Shown here: piece by piece, positions 17,999-26,255 of the stretch | How the letters are laid out: every line of letters begins with the position of its first letter | How positions within the stretch are numbered: position 1 is the first letter of the stretch | NCBI RefSeq assembly: GCF_030681155.1 | Contig: NZ_JAUXXE010000069.1 | Span: 62,001 to 126,000, forward strand | DNA length: 64,000 nt | Direction: 5' to 3' | Source of the DNA: Phenylobacterium sp. | Lineage (GTDB): Bacteria; Pseudomonadota; Alphaproteobacteria; Caulobacterales; Caulobacteraceae | Notes under the pieces: generated by a model | Databases searched by the model: none | What the model saw: only the letters and a program-made list of their open reading frames with translations | Told to the model about the DNA's origin: nothing | Translations under genes and position numbers: made by a program

Positions 17999-20093
17999 CA
18001 GGAACGGGCCTGTAGCTGCGCCAACGGGCGTACTGCTCTGGGTCCACGGGATCGGGGGCCTCCACGTCCTGAAGCCAGAACTGAAACCATTGCAGATTCC
18101 GCCGATTTTCGGCGTCCCGATGCGCCGGATGAAAGAAAGCGTGCGTCTCGTCAGGGAAAACATGCATTTCCAGCGGCTTCCCGGCGTCGGCGAAACGCCT
18201 GAGCGGCTCCATTTGCGATAAACGCAGGAACTCGGAGTCCGACGCGTTCACCAGGATCGGCGCGCGCACGCGCGCCGCATTGAAAGCAAGAGATAGGTTT
18301 CGGATGAGCGGTGACGGCGGCTTGTCCATTGGCGTGACAAGGTCGTCATCCTCCAGGAGCACGCTGAACGGGTCGCGGTTTGCGTAGTAGCTGGTGGGGT
18401 TCCAGCGCAGCCAGCCAAATGAGGCGGCTCGGAACCGATCTGAGTGGATAAGGCCGTAGGCCGCGGGGTTGAGGCCGTTGCTGAAACCGCCGACGCCGAC
18501 ACGTTGGGGATCCACCAGGCCGTCATTCGCCAAACGGTCGATGACAGCTTCCAACTGTCGAAAGGCCACGCCCTGGCTCGCGTTGCGATAAGTCTGGGCG
18601 ACATAGTCCGGCCCGTGAAAGCCGGCCTCGGGCCCCCAGAGATTGTAGACGATCGCCGCCATGCCCTGAGCGGCCAGGACATGCGCCGGATAACGGCCAG
18701 CGATGTCGCCCCGGAGCGCGTCGGCAGGATTGTAGCCGATCAGCACCAACGGGTAGCGACGCCCTTTGACGTAGTTCAAGGGCTTCACGAGCAGGCCGTA
18801 GGTCGGATGTCCCTCCTCGTCGGTCCAATCCAGCCACGAGGTCTCGCCGAGCCTGACCGACGACCATTGCGGATTGGGGTCGAACAGGGTCGATGCCGCG
18901 CCCGTTCGCAGGTCATAGGAGACGACCATTCGCGGGGTGGAAGGCGTCTGCCGAAGACAGAGCAAGCGTCCTTCCAGCAGCGTGCAGGACGAAACCGTGT
19001 CCCGCGACGACATAACCGTTCGCGGCTTGGTTCGGCCCGGGCGCCACTCCAAGATCGTAAAGCCTGCCTCGTTGGGACCGTTTTGCCGACGGAAGTAGAG
19101 CGCGCCGCCGTCCGCGCGCCACCAGACTGAGGCGCGCCCATCGAGCCCTGGTGGAAAGTCCCCTTGGCAAAGCGCGCCGCAACGAAGTGGCGATGCGCCA
19201 GGCCGCAGCAGGCTGAGGCGGCGCGGCGGCCGATTGTACTGCTGATCAGGGTCAATGGGACGCAACTGGGCGACCCAGCCGCCCTTAGGCGCAGGGATGT
19301 CCTCCGATTGAGAGGGTGAGGCGTCGGTCAGGCGCAAATATGCCTGACGCTCGGCGTCGTCCGCGGGCCGTTCGACGCCCGTCCCCAGATCAAGACGCCA
19401 GATCTTCGGCTCACCATCTGTCAGCGCGTACGGGCGCCGGAAGGGACGATTGTGCTCATAGGACCAGCGGGTGGCCGGCCCAACAAGAAAACCGTCACGC
19501 GCCTCCTGTCGCTCAGCGGCCCCGAGAGCCTCACGCGAGGCGTCTGTCGCAAACAACAATCCTTGACCGTCAGCCGTCCATGCGAAGTCGCTGACATCTG
19601 CGCCGCTATGGGTCAGTTGCATCGGCGCGCCGCCCTCGCGGGCGCTACGCCAGACCTGCACCTCCCCGTTCATGGCGCGGAGATAGGCGATAAAGCGGCT
19701 GTCCGGCGACCATTGGGCCGGCAGGTTGAAATGGCGAGCCGGGGCGCCATCGAGGCTGACGCTATTGTCGAAGAGCTGCGGATCGCCCGCATCGCCGACA
19801 TTGATCGCGTCGCCTGGCTGCGAGGTCGAAACAATGAACCAGGCGATCCGGTAGCTGTCGGCGGCGACATCAGAAGCCCTGAGCAAGGTCGCGGCCGAGC
19901 GACCATCAGGCGACACGTAGAGACCGCTCAGCTCACGCAGACTCATCAGATCGGCGACCGTGACGTCATGCAGCTCCGATTTCTTGGGCTGTTCGATCTT
20001 CAGCTTGGACGCGTCGAGGTGCGGCATAGCCGCGCTCGCACCTGAATTCAGGACGAAACTGGCCGCGAGCGCCATGGCGAGGGAGGCTTTCAT
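17934..20093 (-). CDS. lasso peptide isopeptidase (S9 prolyl oligopeptidase fold)
   Basis: A 719-residue secreted hydrolase. A signal peptide (residues 1-22) is followed by a beta-propeller region and a C-terminal alpha/beta-hydrolase domain. Catalytic residues visible are Ser in GFSNG, Asp in NASDSEF and His in DETHAFFHP. The ATG at 20093 begins the signal peptide; the longer frame adds six codons. Family members such as AtxE2 cut the isopeptide bond of a lasso ring. It lies 11 bases downstream of the TonB receptor gene, so import and opening of the lasso peptide are probably co-regulated. Confidence 0.88.
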   Translation of the reverse strand: MKASLAMALAASFVLNSGASAAMPHLDASKLKIEQPKKSELHDVTVADLMSLRELSGLYVSPDGRSAATLLRASDVAADSYRIAWFIVSTSQPGDAINVGDAGDPQLFDNSVSLDGAPARHFNLPAQWSPDSRFIAYLRAMNGEVQVWRSAREGGAPMQLTHSGADVSDFAWTADGQGLLFATDASREALGAAERQEARDGFLVGPATRWSYEHNRPFRRPYALTDGEPKIWRLDLGTGVERPADDAERQAYLRLTDASPSQSEDIPAPKGGWVAQLRPIDPDQQYNRPPRRLSLLRPGASPLRCGALCQGDFPPGLDGRASVWWRADGGALYFRRQNGPNEAGFTILEWRPGRTKPRTVMSSRDTVSSCTLLEGRLLCLRQTPSTPRMVVSYDLRTGAASTLFDPNPQWSSVRLGETSWLDWTDEEGHPTYGLLVKPLNYVKGRRYPLVLIGYNPADALRGDIAGRYPAHVLAAQGMAAIVYNLWGPEAGFHGPDYVAQTYRNASQGVAFRQLEAVIDRLANDGLVDPQRVGVGGFSNGLNPAAYGLIHSDRFRAASFGWLRWNPTSYYANRDPFSVLLEDDDLVTPMDKPPSPLIRNLSLAFNAARVRAPILVNASDSEFLRLSQMEPLRRFADAGKPLEMHVFPDETHAFFHPAHRDAENRRNLQWFQFWLQDVEAPDPVDPEQYARWRSYRPVPVISTPEAGSQEMAAAPDLSGR

Positions 20094-20104
20094 GACGCGC
20101 CCGC

Positions 20105-23035
20105 CTACCAACGCTTGTCGATCGAGATGGAGACGATCCGCCCAAGCGCGCTGGCCAGTTCGGAATCATATCCCAGGGGGCCGGCGACGTTGGCGACGCT
20201 CGGCGGATTGCGCCCGAAGAGGTTCTGCGCGTCTAGCGACAGGCGAATTCCCTTCAGAGGACCCGAGGCGTCCGCCATGGCGTAGGACAGATGGGCGTCG
20301 ACAGTGGTCCAGGAGGCGACATGCTGGGACGGCGAAAGCGTCGTATTTTCATAGTCGCCGACATAGTTTGCGGTGAGCGCGGCGTCCCACCCTCCCCGGC
20401 TCCATGTGATCCGCGCCAGTCCCGTCAAGTCGACCGGATTGTTGCTAGAGCTCCGACGATCAACAGGAGCGTCGGTGGCGATGCGCGCCACGGCGTAGCG
20501 ATCAAGATAGACGAAATTCACCTCAGCTCCGAGATCGCCTAGCCTTGTTGGCCACCGATAGGCGGCCGAGACGTCGAAGCCTGACTGTTGGACGATGCCG
20601 AGGTTCTTCTGCCGATAGTCGATCACCGCAAAGATCTGCGAGGCTGGAACCGAGCCGAAGGTGTTGAAGGTTGGATCGGCATAGTAGGCGGCGACCGCCT
20701 CTGGACTCGGCGAGCGGCTCACCACCAATGGGTTTGGGCCGGTGGAGGCCAGGGCCGAGAGAAGTTCCTGCGCCGTGGCCCGTAGGATGCGGTCCCGGTA
20801 CTCGACGTTGAAATAGTTGAGCTCGACCTGGAGCCCTTCGATCCAGCGCGGGGCGTATCGAAGACCAACGGTCCAGGTTTCCGCCTTCTCCGGGACCAGG
20901 TCCGGCGACGTACCCGAAAGCTGGATCACGTTCACCCGGCCTCCGGGAAGGCCCTGGCCGACGTACTGACGCACCAGGATGATGTTTCCGGAAGTGTTCT
21001 GCTGGGCCAGCGTCGGCGCCTTGAACGACGTTCCCCAGGTTCCGCTGACCCGCAAGTCAGAGGCCGGCGACCACTGAAAGCCAAGTTTGGGATTCACCGT
21101 CGAACCGCTGCCGGAATAGCGCTCGGCGCGAAGCGCGGCCGAGAGCCGCAAGTCGCTCACCCCCGGCAAGGCGTTGGCCTCACCGACGATCGGAACATAG
21201 GTTTCGGCGAAGGCGGCCTCGACGGTTCTGGAAAGCTTCGCCTTGATAGAGACAGGCGTCAGACTAGAGGTGAACTGCTCATTGAAACTGCGCAGGCCTT
21301 CGCGCCGCACCTCCGCGCCGACGGCGAGCCGCAGGTCGCCGGCGGGGAGCGCCAGCACCGGTCCGTCCGCCTGCAGGCCCACAGCCTCGAGGCTGCCGCG
21401 CGAGAAGAAATCGCTTCGGCCCCGAATGCGATTAAGGACCCCGGCGCTATTTGATCCAGCATCGCCGAACGGGTTGAAGGCGGCAGAAGGGTTGGGATCG
21501 GCCAAGGCCTGGTTCAGCAAGGCGGCGTTGGGAAGATCGTCATTGCGAAAAGAGACGCTGTTGCGGCTGATCAACCCGTCCAGCTCGGCGCTCCACCGGG
21601 CGGGGAGTTTGACCTCGACGGCCCCGTGCAGAGTGACGTCTTCGGACATCCCTCCAGTCGCCTGGGGACCAAAATCTCCCAGGAAACTGTAGAGCACGCT
21701 GGTCGTTTGGGCCGCCGGATCCGGGTTCACGAAGAACGGATTGATCCTGGGAACAGTGAGCGTCGACACCGCCGCCTCGGCCCGTCGGATCGATTTTCTC
21801 CGAGTGGCAAGCCCGTCGAGGGTGAGGGTCAGGCCGGGCGTCAGCTCCTGGGATATTAGGCCGGCGGCGCTGAGCTTACGGGTCTGCGGCAAGATGTCGG
21901 CGCCGGCCCAGCGTTCGGTGACGTTCGGCGCGCCGACCACGAGCCGCCCTGGCGCCAAACCAACCCCGTTCTGACCCTGCGGAATAGCGTAGGTGACCCC
22001 GCCAGCAGAGATGTTGCCCGGACTGGCGTTTGGGTTTTGCAGATTTGGCCCGCCGAAACGGCGCAGGTCGGCGGTGTAGTAGCTGCGCTCATCGGCCGAG
22101 AGGCGAGCTTGTTCAAAGTACTCGACAGCCAGGAACCCATGGCCGCCCGCCCAGGTCGCCCCGGCCGCGGTGCTGAGGCTGTAGCGCTCGAAGCCATCCC
22201 CAAATCCAGCTTGCGCCTTGGCTTCGACCCCATCGAAATTCTGTCGCAGGATGAAGTTCACAACCCCGCCGACCGCGTCGGAGCCGTAGATGGCCGAGGC
22301 TCCATCGACAATGACCTCCACACGCTCGATCGCGAGCAGGGGAATCTGCGAGATGTCGACAAATCCGCCGTAGTTGGCCTGCGCCAGGCGGTGGCCATTG
22401 ACGAGGGAGAGGGTCGCATCGACGCCCAGGCCCCTGAGGTTCGGAGCGGTGGCGAAGCCGAGATTGTCCGGCGAGGCCTGCACCGAGCCACGGGTCTCCT
22501 GGGATTTTCCCAGGGAGACGTTCTGGGGCAAGGTCTGGATCAGGTCGGCGGCGCTCGATCGGCCCGCTCTGTCGATCGCGGCGCGGTCCAGAACCACCGC
22601 CTGTGACCCGACCGGCCCTGCGCCGGCGATACGCGTCCCGGTGACCACCACCTCGTCCAGGGTCTCATCTTGGACCGCGGCGACGGCCGCGTCCGACTGG
22701 GGGCGCGGTTCATCCTTCGAGAGGATCATGATCGCGCCGCTGGGCGTCGCCAACCAAGTCAGGCCAGATCCCCGCAGAAGCTGCGCAAGCGCCGCATCCG
22801 GCTCAGCACGCCCGACGACGGGATTGGCGGTGCGGCCGGCGACCTTGTCATCGGCGTACACCAACTGCGCGCCCGTCGTTCGTGCAAAGTCGTTCAAGGC
22901 CTGTGAGAGAGGCTTGGCTGGAATGTCAAAAGCGAAGGTCTGCGCCTCGGCGCAGGCTGGCGCCGACCAGCCGGCCGCGGCCACCGCGATCAAAGCCGTC
23001 GTACAAATGAAAGCCGTCCGCCGAGAGCCAACCAT
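20105..23035 (-). CDS. TonB-dependent receptor with N-terminal signalling (STN) domain
   Basis: A 976-residue outer-membrane receptor. Signal peptide 1-29; STN domain about 30-110 (FDIPAKPLSQALNDFARTTG); plug about 125-260 (DEVVVTGTRI as the TonB-box region, later VEVIVDGASAIYGSDAVGGVVN); then a beta-barrel ending in aromatic RW. STN domains talk to FecR across the periplasm. The gene order FecI-FecR-receptor-isopeptidase and the neighbouring lasso precursor suggest it senses or imports the lasso peptide. A six-bp GC hairpin (23057-23071) lies between fecR and this gene. Confidence 0.9.
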   Translation of the reverse strand: MVGSRRTAFICTTALIAVAAAGWSAPACAEAQTFAFDIPAKPLSQALNDFARTTGAQLVYADDKVAGRTANPVVGRAEPDAALAQLLRGSGLTWLATPSGAIMILSKDEPRPQSDAAVAAVQDETLDEVVVTGTRIAGAGPVGSQAVVLDRAAIDRAGRSSAADLIQTLPQNVSLGKSQETRGSVQASPDNLGFATAPNLRGLGVDATLSLVNGHRLAQANYGGFVDISQIPLLAIERVEVIVDGASAIYGSDAVGGVVNFILRQNFDGVEAKAQAGFGDGFERYSLSTAAGATWAGGHGFLAVEYFEQARLSADERSYYTADLRRFGGPNLQNPNASPGNISAGGVTYAIPQGQNGVGLAPGRLVVGAPNVTERWAGADILPQTRKLSAAGLISQELTPGLTLTLDGLATRRKSIRRAEAAVSTLTVPRINPFFVNPDPAAQTTSVLYSFLGDFGPQATGGMSEDVTLHGAVEVKLPARWSAELDGLISRNSVSFRNDDLPNAALLNQALADPNPSAAFNPFGDAGSNSAGVLNRIRGRSDFFSRGSLEAVGLQADGPVLALPAGDLRLAVGAEVRREGLRSFNEQFTSSLTPVSIKAKLSRTVEAAFAETYVPIVGEANALPGVSDLRLSAALRAERYSGSGSTVNPKLGFQWSPASDLRVSGTWGTSFKAPTLAQQNTSGNIILVRQYVGQGLPGGRVNVIQLSGTSPDLVPEKAETWTVGLRYAPRWIEGLQVELNYFNVEYRDRILRATAQELLSALASTGPNPLVVSRSPSPEAVAAYYADPTFNTFGSVPASQIFAVIDYRQKNLGIVQQSGFDVSAAYRWPTRLGDLGAEVNFVYLDRYAVARIATDAPVDRRSSSNNPVDLTGLARITWSRGGWDAALTANYVGDYENTTLSPSQHVASWTTVDAHLSYAMADASGPLKGIRLSLDAQNLFGRNPPSVANVAGPLGYDSELASALGRIVSISIDKRW

Positions 23036-23072
23036 CGCAATCCCCCTTTTTCCCTAGGCCGGAAGCCGGCCG

Positions 23073-24119
23073 TCAGGGGGTAAGACGATGGGCTTGGCGA
23101 TTTCCGACGCGAGGCGGGCGCGATTTCTCCTCGGCGCCCTTCAAGATGACCGAACCGTCCAGCGCGCGGTCGGCCTGGACCGGGAAATAAGCGCTCACCG
23201 CCTCGATGAAGGTGTCCGCGTCGCCGGCCGTGAAAACGCCGCTCACCCGCAGGCCGGCCACGGCCGGATCGAGAGCCACGATCTGATAGGGGCTATAGCG
23301 ACTAACGCGTTCGGCCACATGGACCAGCGGTTCATTGTCGAAGACCAGCCGCCCGTTCTCCCAGGCCGTCGCCTGCGCCAGCGTCACGCGCCGCACTCGA
23401 GAGGGCGCCGCAGGACGGTCAAGCGCGGCTTGAAGCCTCTGACCGGGAGCGAGAACGGTCATGGTCCCCTGCCCGCCGCCGACGTCAGGGCGTGACCTCG
23501 CCACCGCCACCCGGCCTTCCAGCAGCGTCACCTCCACCGAGTGAGAACCACGATCCACGGTGAAGATCGTCCCGAGGGCCGTTACAGTCTGGTCGCCCGC
23601 GCGCACGCGAAAGGGTCGCTGGGGATCTGGGGCGACGTCAAATCGGGCTTGTCCGCGGACAAGCTCCACATCTCGTCGGTTCGCGTGCAGGCGCACCCTG
23701 ATCACCGTGCCGGCGTCGAGCGTGACCCGGGTGCCGTCATCCAGCCGGGAAATCCGCCGTTCGCTTCGAGACGTCGAAACCACTTCGCCTGGCCACCCAA
23801 GGCCCGACCCGGAGAAGCTCGCGGACACCGCAAGCGCCAGAACCGCGGCAGCCGCGAGCAGATGTGAGGCTGCTGGACGCCTGGGCCGGCGCGTGAGGGC
23901 GCGCCGACGCGCCTCCGACAGTTCCGGGGCGGTCGCTACGCCCTCCATCACCGCCCAGGCGGACTGGACCCGCCTCCACGCCTCGCCGTGCGCAGTCGAG
24001 GTGCTCAGCCAGGCCTCGAAGTCGGGACGAGTCTCCAGCCCGGCCTCTGTCAGGGCGAGGCGCCAGGCCGCCGCCGCCTCCAGAGCCGCCGGCGGAACGT
24101 GTTCGTCGGGGTCGGTCAT
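23073..24119 (-). CDS. FecR-type anti-sigma regulator
   Basis: A 348-residue inner-membrane regulator. The N-terminal cytoplasmic part (AWLSTSTAHGEAWRRV) is the sigma-binding DUF4880-type domain. One membrane helix lies at about 88-108. The periplasmic FecR domain follows (SERRISRLDDGTRVTLDAGT, later VTALGTIFTV), with a C-terminal STN-like segment. Its start overlaps the FecI stop by four bases. It would hold the sigma factor until the receptor signals. The C-terminus is charged. Confidence 0.88.
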   Translation of the reverse strand: MTDPDEHVPPAALEAAAAWRLALTEAGLETRPDFEAWLSTSTAHGEAWRRVQSAWAVMEGVATAPELSEARRRALTRRPRRPAASHLLAAAAVLALAVSASFSGSGLGWPGEVVSTSRSERRISRLDDGTRVTLDAGTVIRVRLHANRRDVELVRGQARFDVAPDPQRPFRVRAGDQTVTALGTIFTVDRGSHSVEVTLLEGRVAVARSRPDVGGGQGTMTVLAPGQRLQAALDRPAAPSRVRRVTLAQATAWENGRLVFDNEPLVHVAERVSRYSPYQIVALDPAVAGLRVSGVFTAGDADTFIEAVSAYFPVQADRALDGSVILKGAEEKSRPPRVGNRQAHRLTP

Positions 24120-24649
24120 CGGGTCGCGCCCAGCTTTCGCGCCAAATGCAAGGTCGCGCGCATCAGGCGCTTTTCCACCGCGCCCTGGCTGAGACCGATG
24201 CGAGCGCCGATCTCTCTTTGACTGAGCCGCTCGAAGCGGAAGAGTACGAACGCGTCGCGCGTCGCGCCGCCGAGCTCATCGAGCCCTTCGATGACCAGGG
24301 CCAGATCCTCACGGCCTAGAAGCACTCTTTCAGGCGTTAGATGATCGGCGGGCGCCGCGGGCGCCGCGGCCTCGTCGTCAAGGCTGAGGAGGCGGTCCTC
24401 CCCCAGCGCCCGGCCACGCGCACGATCCTTCAGCAGGTTCGCCGCCACGCGAAAGACAAAGGCTCCTGGATTGGCGAGGTCCGAACGGTCCGCGCCCAGT
24501 AATCGCAGGAAGGTCTGCTGGGTCAGATCCTCAGCTTCGGCCCGGTCGCCGACGCGATTGAGGAAGTACCCCATCAGGGGCCGCCGAAAGCGAAGATCGA
24601 GATCGGCTGGAACCAGTCCGGCCGTCTCGACGGGTTGAAGCGCCGACAT
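24116..24649 (-). CDS. FecI-type ECF sigma factor
   Basis: A 177-residue ECF sigma factor. Region 2 (GYFLNRVGDRAEAEDLTQQT) lies at about 28-90 and region 4 (FERLSQREIGARIGLSQGAV) at about 130-165. The region between is short and lacks other domains. It overlaps fecR (ATGA) and heads the four-gene leftward run. It is expected to activate the receptor and isopeptidase genes when the receptor is occupied. The only upstream DNA is the AT-rich region at 24650-25171. Confidence 0.88.
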   Translation of the reverse strand: MSALQPVETAGLVPADLDLRFRRPLMGYFLNRVGDRAEAEDLTQQTFLRLLGADRSDLANPGAFVFRVAANLLKDRARGRALGEDRLLSLDDEAAAPAAPADHLTPERVLLGREDLALVIEGLDELGGATRDAFVLFRFERLSQREIGARIGLSQGAVEKRLMRATLHLARKLGATR

Positions 24650-25171
24650 GATGAAGCCCGGAGGAAACGAAGCCGCCAGGGTCCAGCTCGGGTCGATGAA
24701 CAGTCAATGCGGAGCAATCAACAATTCTGCTCATTCTATTAGTATATATGTTCAATGCTCTTGAATATTGAAGTTATATCAAGGGGCTCATCCGGCAAGT
24801 TTCTCCGATCATGAGATTATCACAACCTCTCTTTTCTCCTTAATGGAGGATTTTTCGCTTATCTCTCGGCGCTTGAAGAAGCGAGGATTGATTCCCCGGT
24901 CACTTACACCTGTACAAGCCCTCGGCCTGGCGCCATAGTTTGGTCGAGGACGGCGGCTCGATACCGTCGACCTTCCGCGCAAATGCGTGTTTTGAAGCGC
25001 TGGACTCTTCCCCGACCTGTCGGGCGGCCCGCGAAATACAAGACCGGCCCCGAAGCGAACCCACGCCTCGGAGCGGGAATACGTGGGGCGTGCTCACCCC
25101 GGTGCTTCGCACGTATCGAACCGCCCGGCTTCGTCGTCGGCGGGCGCGGCCATGCATGGGAAACACATCAG
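24650..25171. other. AT-rich control region between fecI and the XRE gene
   Basis: About 520 bases between divergent genes. 24700-24800 is markedly AT-rich (TTCTATTAGTATATATGTTC) and is the best place for the fecI promoter. A bulged inverted repeat (GGTCGA...TCGACC) lies near 24940-24970. Short open frames at 24940-25170 lack family signatures and read into the start of the XRE gene in several frames. Confidence 0.5.
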
Positions 25172-25621
25172 ATGGCCAGACGGCCCCGGGGCGAAGGCCC
25201 TCATTACGTGGACCTCCACGTAGGTGCGCGGATTCGTAGTCGCCGGAAAAGCCTGAGGCTAAGCCTGGAGGGCTTGGCCGCCGGCCTTGGCATAAGCCAT
25301 CAACAGCTCCAGAAGTACGAGACTGGCGGCAGCCGGATCACGGTCCCAATGCTCTACGACATCGCCGGCGCGCTTCGCGTGCGGGTCAGCGATCTCTATG
25401 AGGGCCTGCCACATCCCAGCGACATCGCACGCCTCGATCCAAGACGGCGCGACTGCGTGGAGCAATTCCTGGCCGCCCCGGGAGGACCTGACCTCATGGC
25501 GGCCTTCATCGCCCTGCCGCCCCACCTCCAGCGACCTTTGGTCGCCATGGCCCGCGCCGCGGTCAACACCGAGACCGCGATCACCGGGCCAGACGCCGAG
25601 GCGGCCGGCGATCCTCAATAG
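25172..25621 (+). CDS. XRE-family transcriptional regulator
   Basis: A 149-residue protein with a Cro/CI helix-turn-helix at about residues 16-72 (GARIRSRRKSLRLSLEGLAA, then GISHQQLQKYETG). An Ala/Leu-rich C-terminal half without a known sensor domain follows. The start MARRPRGEGPHYVDLHVGAR is chosen; an ATG 63 codons earlier gives an implausible Arg/Gly-rich lead. It precedes the kinase-ABC pair by 76 bases and may control it. Confidence 0.8.
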   Translation: MARRPRGEGPHYVDLHVGARIRSRRKSLRLSLEGLAAGLGISHQQLQKYETGGSRITVPMLYDIAGALRVRVSDLYEGLPHPSDIARLDPRRRDCVEQFLAAPGGPDLMAAFIALPPHLQRPLVAMARAAVNTETAITGPDAEAAGDPQ

Positions 25622-25697
25622 AATATAGACCTCGCGCGTCGGGGCGGCTCCGGGGTCTGCTGGGCCTCCGTATAGCTTCGCGACCGAGGATGATCCC

Positions 25698-26255
25698 ATG
25701 GGGCGCTTTGTCGAGGCGCGCGCCTCGCCCGAACAAGTCCATAGCGGCGCCGTCTATTGGATCACCGGCCTGCCCGGCGTCGGCAAATCCACCCTGGCCC
25801 GCACGCTCAGCGCCCGGCTCGGACTCGCCAGGCCCGTCGTGCGCCTCGACGGCGATCGGCTCCGGCCCATATTGGGCGCGCGCTACAGCTTTGGCCTCGC
25901 CGATCGGCGGGCGATGGCGATGACTTACGCCAGGCTCTGCCATGAATTCTCGAGCCAGGGCCCCGACGTGGTCTGCGCCACTGTCTCCCTGGTTCACGAA
26001 GCCCAGCGCTGGGCCCGCGGCCACATCGGCGACTATCGGGAGATCTATCTGCGCGCCGAGCCCGACGTCCTCGCGCGGCGGCTTCCCAAAGGTCTGATCG
26101 CCGCCGCGCGCGCCGGCCGACTTCGAAACGTGCCCGGCGTCGACCTGCCCATTGAGGAACCGGAGTCCCCAGAGGTGGTCATCGATGACGACGGGAGCTG
26201 CAGCGCCGAAGAGATCGCCGCCATGGTCGTCGCCCGGCTTTGGCCCGCGCTGTGA
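25698..26255 (+). CDS. APS-kinase-like P-loop protein
   Basis: A 185-residue P-loop kinase. Walker A is GLPGVGKST at about residues 28-36. RLDGDRLRPILG and the later IYLRAEPDVLARR match the adenylylsulfate-kinase layout. The DGD after strand 2 fits a substrate-binding role. It is not part of a sulfate assimilation operon: the next gene is an ABC exporter whose GTG start overlaps its stop (GTGA), so the two products are made together. A small-molecule or peptide kinase is possible; the substrate is unknown. Confidence 0.75.
   Translation: MGRFVEARASPEQVHSGAVYWITGLPGVGKSTLARTLSARLGLARPVVRLDGDRLRPILGARYSFGLADRRAMAMTYARLCHEFSSQGPDVVCATVSLVHEAQRWARGHIGDYREIYLRAEPDVLARRLPKGLIAAARAGRLRNVPGVDLPIEEPESPEVVIDDDGSCSAEEIAAMVVARLWPAL

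Noticed and set aside
24900..25080. Possible tRNA or tmRNA-like fold (GGCGGCTCGATACCGTC resembles a T-arm)
   Set aside because: The loop is not the usual TTCRANY, no acceptor or anticodon arm can be paired, and there is no CCA end.
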